From contig VSQE01000074.1 in assembly GCA_009775705.1 (NCBI GenBank), forward strand, positions 1-12,516: a stretch of DNA of 12,516 nt, read 5' to 3'. Each line of letters opens with the position of its first letter. Within the stretch, counting starts at the first letter, position 1. The DNA comes from Prevotellamassilia sp. (GTDB taxonomy: Bacteria > Bacteroidota > Bacteroidia > Bacteroidales > Bacteroidaceae). Under the pieces are notes generated by a model. It ran no database searches, was not told the DNA's origin, and saw only the letters and a list, made by a program, of their open reading frames with translations. The position numbers were made by a program, and so were the translations under genes. Positions 5,545 to 12,492 of the stretch are shown here, in pieces.

Positions 5545-6612
5545 ATGGAACTTGAATTGGAACCTTTGCGTTTACCGGGCGTTGAAGCCAAGCGCCCGAT
5601 CGTGATTGCCGGACCCTGTTCGGCCGAGACAGAAGAACAGGTGATGGACACCGCCACGCAGCTGGCGGCAAAAGGCATCAGGATATTCCGTGCCGGCATC
5701 TGGAAACCCCGTACCAAACCGGGCGGCTTCGAGGGTGTCGGGGCCGTGGGACTGCCGTGGCTGCAACGTGTTCAGAAGGAACTGGGCATGCTTGTCTCTA
5801 CCGAAGTAGCTACGCCGCGTCATGTCGAGGCGGCTCTCGAGGCCGGTGTGGACATCCTCTGGATAGGAGCGCGCACCGTGGCCAACCCCTTCGCCATGCA
5901 GGAGCTGGCCGATTCGTTGCGCGGTGCGGATGTCCCCGTACTGGTGAAGAATCCCGTGAATCCCGATCTGGAGTTGTGGATTGGCGGACTAGAACGCATC
6001 AACGGGGCCGGCATCAAGCGGCTGGGAGTGATTCACCGCGGTTTTTCTTCCTACGACAAGCGTATCTACCGCAATCTGCCTATGTGGCACATCCCCATCG
6101 AATTGCGCCGCCGTATTCCCCACCTGCCCATCTTCGGCGATCCCAGCCACATCGGCGGTGTGCGCGAACTGGTGGCTCCGCTCTCGCAGCAGGCCATGGA
6201 CCTGGGCTTCGCAGGACTCATCGTTGAGAGTCATTGTACCCCCGACAGCGCCTGGAGCGATGCCAAGCAGCAGGTGACGCCCGATGTGTTGGACTTCATT
6301 CTGGACAAACTCATCATCCGCGACATCAAGCAGACAACGGAAAGCCTGGAGACCCTGCGCCGCCAGATCGACGAGATAGACAATTCCGTCATCGAACTGC
6401 TGGCCAAGCGTATGCGCATCAGTCGCGAAATCGGCCAGTACAAGCGTGAGCACAACATGACCGTGGTGCAGACGGGCCGTTACACTGAGATTCTGGACAA
6501 GCGTGGTGTGCAGGGGGTGCTTTGCGGCATGTCGGGCGATTTCATGAAGACGATCTTCGAGGCCATTCATGAAGAAAGCGTGAGGCAGCAGATCGACGTG
6601 ATGAACAAGTAA
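5545..6612 (+). CDS. DAHP synthase-chorismate mutase fusion
   Basis: Predicted 355-residue bifunctional enzyme. Residues 1-260 form a type I-beta DAHP/KDO8P synthase domain (EC 2.5.1.54), which joins phosphoenolpyruvate and erythrose 4-phosphate in the first shikimate step. Marks are GPCSAE (23-28), IWKPRTKPGGFEG (52-64), VKNPVNPD (134-141), FGDPSHIGG (197-205) and VESHCTPD (227-234). Residues 265-350 form an AroQ-type chorismate mutase (EC 5.4.99.5): LRRQIDEIDNSVIELLAKRM (271-290) and ISREIGQYK. The mutase makes prephenate, the shared substrate of PheA and TyrA in this operon. No ACT domain is seen; in other fusions the mutase domain mediates feedback by prephenate, so the same may hold here. 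ATG 5545 is chosen, preceded by AAGGAA. A frame extending upstream to 5380 is a shadow of the preceding gene. Confidence 0.93.
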   Translation: MELELEPLRLPGVEAKRPIVIAGPCSAETEEQVMDTATQLAAKGIRIFRAGIWKPRTKPGGFEGVGAVGLPWLQRVQKELGMLVSTEVATPRHVEAALEAGVDILWIGARTVANPFAMQELADSLRGADVPVLVKNPVNPDLELWIGGLERINGAGIKRLGVIHRGFSSYDKRIYRNLPMWHIPIELRRRIPHLPIFGDPSHIGGVRELVAPLSQQAMDLGFAGLIVESHCTPDSAWSDAKQQVTPDVLDFILDKLIIRDIKQTTESLETLRRQIDEIDNSVIELLAKRMRISREIGQYKREHNMTVVQTGRYTEILDKRGVQGVLCGMSGDFMKTIFEAIHEESVRQQIDVMNK

Positions 6613-6623
6613 GGAGTTCCGGT

Positions 6624-7397
6624 ATGAAGATTCTTATTCTCGGTGCCGGCAAGATGGGGTCCTTTTTCGTGGACCTGCTCAGTTTCGACCATGAGACGGC
6701 GGTATACGACATAGACTCGCGGCGGCTGCGTTTCATGTACAACACGCAGCGTTTCACCTCGTTGGAAGAGGTGGAGCAGTTCCGTCCCGAGTTGGTGATC
6801 AACGCCGTGACGCTGAAATATACGCTGGACGTATTCCGGCAGCTCCTTCCCGTGTTGCCGCAGGACTGCATCCTGAGCGACATCGCTTCGGTGAAGACCG
6901 GTTTCCGGGAATTCTATGCCTCGTGCGGTCTTCGCTACGTCTCCACCCATCCCATGTTCGGCCCCACGTTTGCCAATCTCGGCTCTCTCTCCTCCGAGAA
7001 TGCCATCATCATCAGCGAGGGCGATTACATGGGGCGGCTTTTCTTCCGCGACCTGTATGCCCGTCTGGGGCTGAACATCCGCGAGTATACCTTTGACGAG
7101 CACGACGAGACGGTAGCCTATTCCCTGAGCATCCCCTTTGTGTCCACATTTGTCTTTGCCGCTGTCATGAAGCACCAGGACGCTCCCGGAACCACCTTCA
7201 AGCGGCACATGAAGATTGCGCGCGGAGTGCTGGGCGAGGACGACTGCCTGCTGCGCGAGATCCTTTTCAATCCGCGCACCGGCGGACAGGTGTCGAAGAT
7301 CAGGGACGAGCTGAAGGACCTGCTCGACATCATCGACCGCAAGGACGAGGCCGCGCTGAACGGCTATCTGGCCCGAATCCGCGAGCACATCAAATAA
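6624..7397 (+). CDS. tyrA: Prephenate dehydrogenase
   Basis: Predicted 257-residue cytoplasmic enzyme (EC 1.3.1.12) that oxidises and decarboxylates prephenate to 4-hydroxyphenylpyruvate, the Tyr arm. It opens with a Rossmann NAD(P) motif, ILGAGKMG (5-12). The catalytic region contains SDIASVK (about 85-91), STHPMFGPT (about 106-114) and the FDEHDE segment with the following helix, as in the TyrA family. There is no ACT or mutase domain, so the protein is short and simple. ATG 6624 lies 11 bases after the previous stop. AAGGAG (6611-6616) overlaps that stop and has good spacing to the ATG, a clear Shine-Dalgarno-like site that is uncommon in this phylum. It is the last gene of the operon, ended by the hairpin at 7421-7459. 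Confidence 0.92.
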   Translation: MKILILGAGKMGSFFVDLLSFDHETAVYDIDSRRLRFMYNTQRFTSLEEVEQFRPELVINAVTLKYTLDVFRQLLPVLPQDCILSDIASVKTGFREFYASCGLRYVSTHPMFGPTFANLGSLSSENAIIISEGDYMGRLFFRDLYARLGLNIREYTFDEHDETVAYSLSIPFVSTFVFAAVMKHQDAPGTTFKRHMKIARGVLGEDDCLLREILFNPRTGGQVSKIRDELKDLLDIIDRKDEAALNGYLARIREHIK

Positions 7398-7420
7398 GAG
7401 ATACTGTAGCACCTTATGTT

Positions 7421-7467
7421 TACGGGCATCCTGAGAGATTCTCTCCCGGGATGCCCGTAGTTTCTTT
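7421..7467. terminator. Hairpin between convergent tyrA and DUF554
   Basis: TACGGGCATCC (7421-7431) pairs perfectly with GGATGCCCGTA (7449-7459), and an inner GAGAG (7433-7437) pairs with CTCTC (7441-7445) around a three-base loop. The plus-strand side is followed by GTTTCTTT. Placed between convergent genes, it probably ends the aromatic operon, and the stem could also stop minus-strand transcripts although no good T run follows on that strand. Confidence 0.7.
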
Positions 7468-7486
7468 CGTTCCGTGCGGTCCGCGT

Positions 7487-8173
7487 TCAGGCAAACAGGC
7501 CCTTTATCAGGAAAAACAGCATAGGCACCAGCAGCGAGGGCAGCAGGTTGATGGTCTTGCAGTCCTTGATGTTGAGCACTCCCAGTCCGGCCGCGGCGAT
7601 GAGCACTCCGCCCACTACCGATACCTCGCCGATCAGGGCTTCGGAGATGAAGGACTGCGAACATTTGGCAATGAGATAGATGCCGCCCTGCCAAAGAAAT
7701 ACGAAGACGGCCGTGAGACAGGTCCAGAATCCGTAGCTCGAAGCCACGACAATCATGGTGACGAGGTTGAGTGTGGCGGCTGTCATGAGATAGGTGTTGT
7801 CTCCTTTGAGCGCGCTCAGCACCGGTCCCATCATGGAGAGCGTTCCCACGCAGCAGAAAAGCACGGCCGTGGTGATGCCCTCGGCAAGGTCCGATCTTTC
7901 GCGGGCCACACTTCGCGTGGCGCCCTCCAGGCGCTGGTCCAGACGCAAAAGGGTGCCGACGAGGCCGCCTGCGGCCAGACAGAAAATGAAAAGCACCGGA
8001 AATTCGCTCTTCTGCATGTTCTCGATGGACACGTTTATGCCCAGCACGAGGGCGGCCAGCCCCATGGCCGTATTGAGCACGGTGATATATTTTTCGCGGA
8101 TTCCTCTTTTGAAGACGGCTCCGATGGCACTGCCGGCGATGACGGCGACGGCGTTGATGATGATGGCGTACAT
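7487..8173 (-). CDS. DUF554 family membrane protein
   Basis: Predicted 228-residue integral membrane protein of the DUF554 (YqgA-like) family. Family function is not established; a transport role is sometimes suggested. Visible hydrophobic segments, in about seven blocks, start at residues 4, 35, 58, 100, 128, 150 and 188. Conserved-looking pieces are INAVAVIAGSAIGAVFKRGI (6-25), NTAMGLAALVLGI, FCCVGTLSMMGP (about 106-117) and IGEVSVVGGVLIAAAGLGVL. Length is normal for the family. It faces the aromatic operon convergently and is divergent from fmt, so it is probably a single-gene unit with its own promoter at 8211-8240. The antisense frame of 249 residues over it is a shadow. Confidence 0.85.
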   Translation of the reverse strand: MYAIIINAVAVIAGSAIGAVFKRGIREKYITVLNTAMGLAALVLGINVSIENMQKSEFPVLFIFCLAAGGLVGTLLRLDQRLEGATRSVARERSDLAEGITTAVLFCCVGTLSMMGPVLSALKGDNTYLMTAATLNLVTMIVVASSYGFWTCLTAVFVFLWQGGIYLIAKCSQSFISEALIGEVSVVGGVLIAAAGLGVLNIKDCKTINLLPSLLVPMLFFLIKGLFA

Positions 8174-8210
8174 GCGGACTGTTTTTTTCTTGAAAAATAA
8201 ATTGGCGGTG

Positions 8211-8240
8211 CAAAGGTAGGATTTATAATCGAGAAAGAAA
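8211..8240 (-). promoter_or_regulatory. Candidate DUF554 promoter
   Basis: On the minus strand TACCTTTG (plus-strand CAAAGGTA, 8211-8218) is a perfect TAnnTTTG. The -33 box would be TTTC (plus-strand GAAA, 8237-8240), one mismatch from TTTG, with an 18-base spacer. The start would be about 30 bases upstream of the ATG at 8173. It lies in the 239-base divergent gap (8174-8412) shared with the fmt promoter. Confidence 0.5.
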
Positions 8241-8343
8241 CCCTGCGGTGCAGCGAATTGACCGTCGAATTCTGTTCCGGAGCTGAAGGCGGGATATTCC
8301 TTGCAACGTCTCCCCGTTTTTCGTTTGTTCTCATTTGTCCTTT

Positions 8344-8379
8344 TTTGTTCGGTATTTCCGGAGATTTTGAGTACCTTTG
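8344..8379 (+). promoter_or_regulatory. Candidate fmt promoter
   Basis: TACCTTTG at 8372-8379 is a perfect -7 match and identical to the divergent DUF554 box. TTTG at 8344-8347 could be the -33 box, but the 24-base spacer is longer than usual. The start point would fall about 25 bases before the fmt ATG at 8413. The middle of the gap (8241-8343) shows no further recognisable element. Confidence 0.45.
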
Positions 8380-8412
8380 TCCGTCAAATTCTGAAAACTC
8401 AAATTATTAGCA

Positions 8413-9381
8413 ATGAACAAAGAAGAACTCAGAATCGTCTACATGGGAACTCCCGATTTTGCCGTAGAAAGTCTGCGCTGTCTTGTTGACAACGGCTATA
8501 ACGTTGTCGGCGTGGTTACCATGCCCGACAAGCCTGTGGGTCGGCATCAGACGGAACTGTCTCTTTCTCCTGTCAAGCAATATGCCATGCAGAAAGGGCT
8601 CCGCATCTTGCAACCCGAGAAGCTGAAAGATCCTGTCTTTATCGAAGAACTCCGTTCCCTGCGGGCGGATCTGCAGATTGTCGTGGCTTTCCGGATGCTC
8701 CCCGAAATCGTATGGAACATGCCGCGTCTGGGCACATTCAACCTACATGCCGCCTTACTTCCCCAATACCGGGGGGCGGCTCCCATCAACTGGGCCGTCA
8801 TCAACGGAGACACCACGACCGGTGTCACAACCTTCTTCCTCGACCATCATATTGATACCGGCCGCATCATCCGGCGCGAGTCCGTTCCCATTTCGGACAC
8901 CGACAACGCCGGAGACGTGCACGACAGGCTGATGGTCCTTGGCGCCAGATTGGTAACGGAAACGGTGGACGATATACTTTCCGGACGCGTCAGTCCCGTT
9001 GCCCAGGACGAGCTGTCCGACGGCAGCCTTCTCAGGCCGGCTCCGAAAATATTCAAGGAGACGTGCCGCATCAACTGGAACCAAGGTATAAAGCAGGCAT
9101 ACGACTTCATCCGCGGCCTTGCTCCTTATCCCGCCGCATGGACAGTCCTTACAAACGGCAGCCGTCAGACCACCGTAAAAATATACGAAACGGAAAAAGA
9201 GTCCTGCCTTCCCGATGTTCCCTGTGGAACCGTCGTGACCAACGGCCGCGATGTTTTCAAGGTTGCCCTTGCAGACGGTTTCCTGCATTTGAAAGTGCTC
9301 CAGATGGCAGGAAAAAAGCGGATGTCCGTTGCCGAATTTCTGCGCGGCTTCCATGCCGAATCCGTACTCGGTGTGGAATAA
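8413..9381 (+). CDS. fmt: Methionyl-tRNA formyltransferase
   Basis: Predicted 322-residue cytoplasmic enzyme (EC 2.1.2.9) that formylates Met on initiator tRNA using 10-formyltetrahydrofolate. The N-terminal domain carries RIVYMGTPDFAVESL (7-21) and the catalytic set N110, H112 and D148 within FNLHAALLPQYRGAAPINW (109-127) and HHIDTG (145-150). The usual SLLP signature reads ALLP here. A C-terminal tRNA-binding domain covers about 210-315 (KIFKETCRINWN; IRGLAPYPAAW). Length is normal. ATG 8413 gives the expected N-terminus. No def gene is adjacent, unlike in many bacteria. The protease gene follows after 37 bases with no clear promoter of its own, so read-through from fmt is possible. Confidence 0.94.
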   Translation: MNKEELRIVYMGTPDFAVESLRCLVDNGYNVVGVVTMPDKPVGRHQTELSLSPVKQYAMQKGLRILQPEKLKDPVFIEELRSLRADLQIVVAFRMLPEIVWNMPRLGTFNLHAALLPQYRGAAPINWAVINGDTTTGVTTFFLDHHIDTGRIIRRESVPISDTDNAGDVHDRLMVLGARLVTETVDDILSGRVSPVAQDELSDGSLLRPAPKIFKETCRINWNQGIKQAYDFIRGLAPYPAAWTVLTNGSRQTTVKIYETEKESCLPDVPCGTVVTNGRDVFKVALADGFLHLKVLQMAGKKRMSVAEFLRGFHAESVLGVE

Positions 9382-9418
9382 TCTGCCTCATTTTAGCAAT
9401 CATAAAATTCAAACGTCT

Positions 9419-11245
9419 ATGAAAAAAATAATTTTCGTTCTTATGTTCATCTCTGCCGGTTTGATGACAACGGCAGATGCAACCCGGCCGCTGCGGAAAA
9501 GTTTCCCCGTCAGGCAAAGTGACGGCACAACCCTCATGGTCTATCGTCAGGGAAACGGACACTTCGGCTTCTACACAACCACCGACGGCATCGCCCTACT
9601 GCGCAATGCCAACGGTGACCTCTGCTATGCCGAGAAAACGGACAACGGCCTGAAGGCAACCTCCATGGCCGCCCACGAAGCCGACAAACGCGGCAAGGAG
9701 GAAAACGCTTTTCTGACCACACGCGCCTTGTCCGCCGGAAAAGCATACACGCATTTGCAGCAAATACATTCGGCCGACAAGCCGAAACGGGCATCCCGCT
9801 TGGCGGCGGGCAGTGACGGGCTTGGAGTTTACGGCCAGCCCAATCCGGACGGAGTTGTCAACAGCATCGGTGACCACACCATTCCCGTGATCATGGTGGA
9901 GTTCAGCGACAGGAAATTCATGTCCGGCACCACTCCCGAGAAGGTCTCCCGCATGCTCAACGAGAAAGGCTATGCCGACGAGACCGGATGCGCAGGCAGT
10001 GTGAACGACTATTTCGTATCGCAAAGCAATGGCCTTTTCAATCCCAAATTTGAAATCGTTGCCAAAGTCACCGCCTCCAGGGGCTATGCCTACTACGGCG
10101 AGAACTACAGCAACGGAGACATTGACAGGAACGTTTCCAAACTGATTCAGGAAGCCTTGAACCTAGCCAAGGCACAGGGCGTGGATTTCAGCAAATACAA
10201 GGAAGGAAACGCCGTGCCCCTCGTCAGCATCTACTATGCCGGTCCCGGCGAGCATTCCGCCTTCGAGGACGAAGCCGAAGACTATCTGTGGGCACACTTC
10301 AGCGAACGCAGCTACATGGTGGGCAACGTGCGCATCAACTCCTATTTCATAGGCAACGAAGTGATGCAGAGCTATGACTATGACAAGAACTGGGACATCA
10401 TAGTCACCGGCGCGCAATTTGACGGCATGGGCGTGTTCGTCCACGAGTTCGGCCACGCTCTCGGACTTCCCGACTTCTACTACACCGGCAGCGACGATGA
10501 CATCAACAATAGCATCCAGACCATGGACTACTGGAGTGTCATGGACTACGGACAATATTATTACGACGGCTACGCGCCCATAGGCTACAACGCCTACGAA
10601 AGAAACTCTATGGGATGGCTGAAAATAGAAGAACTGACAGCCGCCGGCTACATCACGCTCTATCCTTTCGGCTCCGAAGCACGGGGAATGACGGCCTGCC
10701 TCATCCGCAACGACGCCAACCCGAAGGAATACTACATCCTGGAAAACCGTCAGCCCTCCACCTGGTATCCCTCCCGCATGGGACACGGAATGCTGATCAC
10801 CCACGTCGACTTCGATGCCACCAGCTGGAACTACAACCGCCCCAACAACATCCCCGACCACCAGCGTTTCCAATACGTTCCCGCCGACAACAAAAAGAAT
10901 GTCATGTCCGATAACGGAACTACAGACTGGAACGGTTTCAAGGGCGATCTGTTCCCCGGAACCACCGGCATCACCGAATTCTCCGACGAAAGCACACCGG
11001 CATCGTCCGTCTTCACCGGCGCAAGGCTCGGCAAGCCCCTCTACAACCTAAAGGAGCAGAACGGAATCATCGCTTTCAGCTATCTGGATAAGTCGCTGAC
11101 CGGAATAGGCGCCGTGCCCGACGCGACGGCGGGCACGCCCGTAGAAATATACACCATCGACGGAAGAAAAACATCCTCCGTGCCGGCCTCGGGCGTCTAC
11201 ATCATCCGCCAGGACGGCAAGAACCGGAAAGTCATCCTGAAATAA
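9419..11245 (+). CDS. Secreted M6-family zinc metalloprotease
   Basis: Predicted 608-residue exported protease related to the M6 (immune inhibitor A) family. A signal peptide is visible (MKKIIFVLMFISAGLMTTADA, cleavage likely after residue 21). Residues about 25-130 form a prodomain-like region (FPVRQSDGTTLMVYRQGNG). The catalytic domain spans about 150-405 with VHEFGHALGLPD (341-352), giving zinc ligands H342 and H346, general base E343 and probable third ligand D352, and a Met-turn candidate SVMDYG (373-378). A beta-rich part follows, then a short tail (about 572-608: EIYTIDGRK, then GVYIIRQDGKNRKVILK) that looks like a reduced type IX secretion sorting domain. Start ATG 9419 is chosen over an upstream in-frame ATG because the signal peptide begins there. 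Substrate unknown; a role in digesting host or dietary protein is inference. Confidence 0.88.
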   Translation: MKKIIFVLMFISAGLMTTADATRPLRKSFPVRQSDGTTLMVYRQGNGHFGFYTTTDGIALLRNANGDLCYAEKTDNGLKATSMAAHEADKRGKEENAFLTTRALSAGKAYTHLQQIHSADKPKRASRLAAGSDGLGVYGQPNPDGVVNSIGDHTIPVIMVEFSDRKFMSGTTPEKVSRMLNEKGYADETGCAGSVNDYFVSQSNGLFNPKFEIVAKVTASRGYAYYGENYSNGDIDRNVSKLIQEALNLAKAQGVDFSKYKEGNAVPLVSIYYAGPGEHSAFEDEAEDYLWAHFSERSYMVGNVRINSYFIGNEVMQSYDYDKNWDIIVTGAQFDGMGVFVHEFGHALGLPDFYYTGSDDDINNSIQTMDYWSVMDYGQYYYDGYAPIGYNAYERNSMGWLKIEELTAAGYITLYPFGSEARGMTACLIRNDANPKEYYILENRQPSTWYPSRMGHGMLITHVDFDATSWNYNRPNNIPDHQRFQYVPADNKKNVMSDNGTTDWNGFKGDLFPGTTGITEFSDESTPASSVFTGARLGKPLYNLKEQNGIIAFSYLDKSLTGIGAVPDATAGTPVEIYTIDGRKTSSVPASGVYIIRQDGKNRKVILK

Positions 11246-11270
11246 CGACCCCCTTCATCCCATCACACCC

Positions 11271-11900
11271 ATGAACAAACTCATCACAACAGCCCTGCTG
11301 ATTCTTGCACTCCCCATAGCCGGCTTTTCCCAGACGGGACTGGGCGGCCTGCTGGAAAAGGCCGGCAAGGCTTTGGGCGGAAACCGGTCCGATGTGGTAT
11401 CGGGCATTGTCAATTCCGTAATCGGGACAAAAAAAGTAGACAAAAAGGACCTCATCGGCACCTGGTCCTACAGCAGTCCGGACATCGTGTTCGAGTCCGA
11501 CAATCTCGCAAACAAGGCCGGAGGCGAGGTGCTTGCCTCGAAAGGACGCAAACTGCTCTCCGGCGTTCTCACCAGGTATGGTGTAACCCCCGGTAAAGTG
11601 AAAATCACGTTCAAGGAAGACAACACCTATACCTGCCAGATAGGCGGCAAGACCACGAAAGGAAAATACACCGTGGAAAACTCCAACCTGACGCTTACCG
11701 CCTTGGGAAAGAAAGCCCTCAAGGTCAATGCCAAACTTTCGGGCCGGGAGCTTCAGCTGGCCGTCGATGCCGACAAACTTCTGGCCATGGCTACTTCGCT
11801 TGGAGCCACGATTGGAAAAATGAACTCATCCGTTTCCACGCTTACAGCCTTTATGGGCAACTATAAGGGGATGAAGATCGGGATGAAGTTCAAGAAGTAG
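11271..11900 (+). CDS. Secreted DUF4923 family protein
   Basis: Predicted 209-residue exported protein. The signal peptide is clear (MNKLITTALLILALPIAGFS, cleavage probably near residue 20-21), with no lipobox cysteine. The mature part starts with a Gly/Leu-rich helix (LGGLLEKAGKALGG), then a region that resembles DUF4923 of Bacteroidales: LIGTWSYSSPDIVFESDNL (about 61-79), KITFKEDNTYTCQIGGKTTKGKYT and a lipocalin-like alternation of strands. Molecular function is unknown. It starts 25 bases after the protease stop in the same direction, so the two are likely co-transcribed; a partnership with the protease is only suggested by that. A GC-rich 7-bp hairpin follows the stop. Confidence 0.82.
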   Translation: MNKLITTALLILALPIAGFSQTGLGGLLEKAGKALGGNRSDVVSGIVNSVIGTKKVDKKDLIGTWSYSSPDIVFESDNLANKAGGEVLASKGRKLLSGVLTRYGVTPGKVKITFKEDNTYTCQIGGKTTKGKYTVENSNLTLTALGKKALKVNAKLSGRELQLAVDADKLLAMATSLGATIGKMNSSVSTLTAFMGNYKGMKIGMKFKK

Positions 11901-11905
11901 GACCC

Positions 11906-11926
11906 GGCGGAAACAACCGTTCCGCC
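11906..11926 (+). terminator. GC-rich hairpin after the DUF4923 gene
   Basis: GGCGGAA (11906-11912) pairs with TTCCGCC (11920-11926) around a seven-base loop, starting five bases after the stop codon. No T run follows, so it may be a weak or factor-assisted terminator, or a 3'-end stabilising hairpin. Confidence 0.4.
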
Positions 11927-11948
11927 CGGCCCCGCTCTCAGTATGAAC

Positions 11949-11989
11949 AGATGCGCATCTTCCTCTTTTTTGGGGGGGGAGATGCGCAT
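11949..11989. other. Long hairpin with palindromic arms
   Basis: AGATGCGCATCT (11949-11960) is a perfect 12-bp palindrome, and AGATGCGCAT recurs at 11980-11989. The 10 bases at 11951-11960 pair perfectly with 11980-11989, and the loop holds a T6 run and a G8 run that could extend the stem with G-U pairs. It may be the main transcription end of the protease-DUF4923 unit, or a protein-binding site. Nothing else is seen between 11990 and the repeat start at 12064. Confidence 0.5.
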
Positions 11990-12131
11990 TGGCATGATTG
12001 GGATCTTGCAGTTTTCCCGATAGAAACCACCGTACCTGAGTGCGTGAAAAAGCCCCCTTTGTCGTTTCACGTTTAGCGTCGAAAGGAAAAACAGGAGCGC
12101 GGGATCAAATGTAAACGGAAGTTAAATGGCA

Positions 12132-12163
12132 TTTGCATTTCGTCCTCGGATGTGTTATATTTG
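12132..12163 (+). promoter_or_regulatory. Bacteroidetes-type promoter in right repeat
   Basis: TTTG (12132-12135), a 20-base spacer and TATATTTG (12156-12163) match the consensus perfectly and equal the left copy in boxes and spacing. The upstream bases GATCAAATGTAAAC (12102-12115) are also nearly unchanged between copies. Expected transcript start is near 12168-12171. Confidence 0.55.
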
Positions 12164-12167
12164 TACT

Positions 12168-12214
12168 ACCAAAGTAGAAGACCCCTGAAAAGCCGCCTAT
12201 TGGGCGGCTTTTTT
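12168..12214 (+). ncRNA. Possible very short RNA of the repeat
   Basis: The span from the predicted start to the end of the terminator T run is only about 45 bases and holds no reading frame of note. The right and left copies share promoter, spacing and terminator, so a tiny RNA may be made from each. It could equally be an aborted product with no role. Start position is a guess from promoter spacing. Confidence 0.3.
12188..12214 (+). terminator. Intrinsic terminator of the right repeat
   Basis: GCCGCC (12192-12197) pairs with GGCGGC (12203-12208), loop TATTG, flanked by A4 and ending in T6 (12209-12214). The stem is identical to that in the left copy and only the loop differs. Confidence 0.8.
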
Positions 12215-12240
12215 CGTCGCTTAACGTGAGAAAAACATCC

Positions 12241-12303
12241 TATCTTTTTTAAAAAAGGTCCTATCTTGTTCAAAAAAGATACTATGTTTTTCAAAAAAGG
12301 TCC
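12241..12303. repeat. Phased 21-bp A/T-tract array (right)
   Basis: Three 21-bp units at 12241-12261, 12262-12282 and 12283-12303 are exact reverse complements of units 3, 2 and 1 of the left array. Exact identity over 63 bp, against clear divergence in the middle of the repeat, marks this as the best conserved part. Confidence 0.8.
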
Positions 12304-12435
12304 GTTCCCGTCCATTTTACGAAAAGCCTCCAAGTTAAACATTATGGCTGTATGTTAAATTCTGCGCGAAAACTTTAACAGTAGAAATGTAGCTGGAAAA
12401 CCCAGGCGCGGATGACCCCTGGGGCCAGGTTGATC

Positions 12436-12492
12436 TGCCCCCCCCGAAGCCAAAATAGGGCTGCCCCCTTTGCCCAAAATAAAAATGCCCCC
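12436..12492. repeat. Spaced TGCCCCC repeats, possible IS end
   Basis: TGCCCCC occurs at 12436, 12462 and 12486. The last two lie in a 24-bp imperfect direct repeat (CCAAAATA, four variable bases, TGCCCCC; 12450-12468 and 12474-12492). Multiple short repeats near an end are typical of IS21-family insertion sequences, and the window stops just after. No transposase is visible, so this is a guess. The stretch 12319-12435 shows no gene. Confidence 0.4.

Larger units (their letters stand above)
12064..12318 (+). repeat. Right copy of the 255-bp inverted repeat
   Basis: Reverse complement of the left copy at 1-255, same length. The promoter-like site and terminator face right, out of the gene block. 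The 12-bp inverted ends are TCACGTTTAGCG (12067-12078) and CGCTTAACGTGA (12218-12229), enclosing 163 bp, the same core length as in the left copy (90-252). Divergence is concentrated between promoter and terminator and upstream of the promoter, while the A/T-tract side is nearly unchanged. Homology stops at about 12318, and on the inner side at 12064. Confidence 0.9.

Noticed and set aside
3684..5717. A 677-codon open frame on the minus strand across pheA and the aminotransferase
   Set aside because: It is antisense to two firmly recognised enzymes, has no recognisable domain, and long antisense frames are expected where codon use avoids stop complements.
6567..8213. A 548-codon minus-strand frame over tyrA and in another frame over DUF554
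   Set aside because: Low-complexity His/Arg-rich translation with no domain; it overlaps real genes throughout.
1..12318. Composite transposon formed by the two inverted repeats
   Set aside because: The cargo is core amino acid and translation genes, with no transposase and no accessory cargo. Inverted dispersed repeats or an invertible segment fit better.
12319..12435. Search for a gene or tRNA between the right repeat and the TGCCCCC repeats
   Set aside because: No frame or cloverleaf could be supported; only a weak TTAAACAT/ATGTTAA inverted pair near 12336-12357 with one base mismatch in length.
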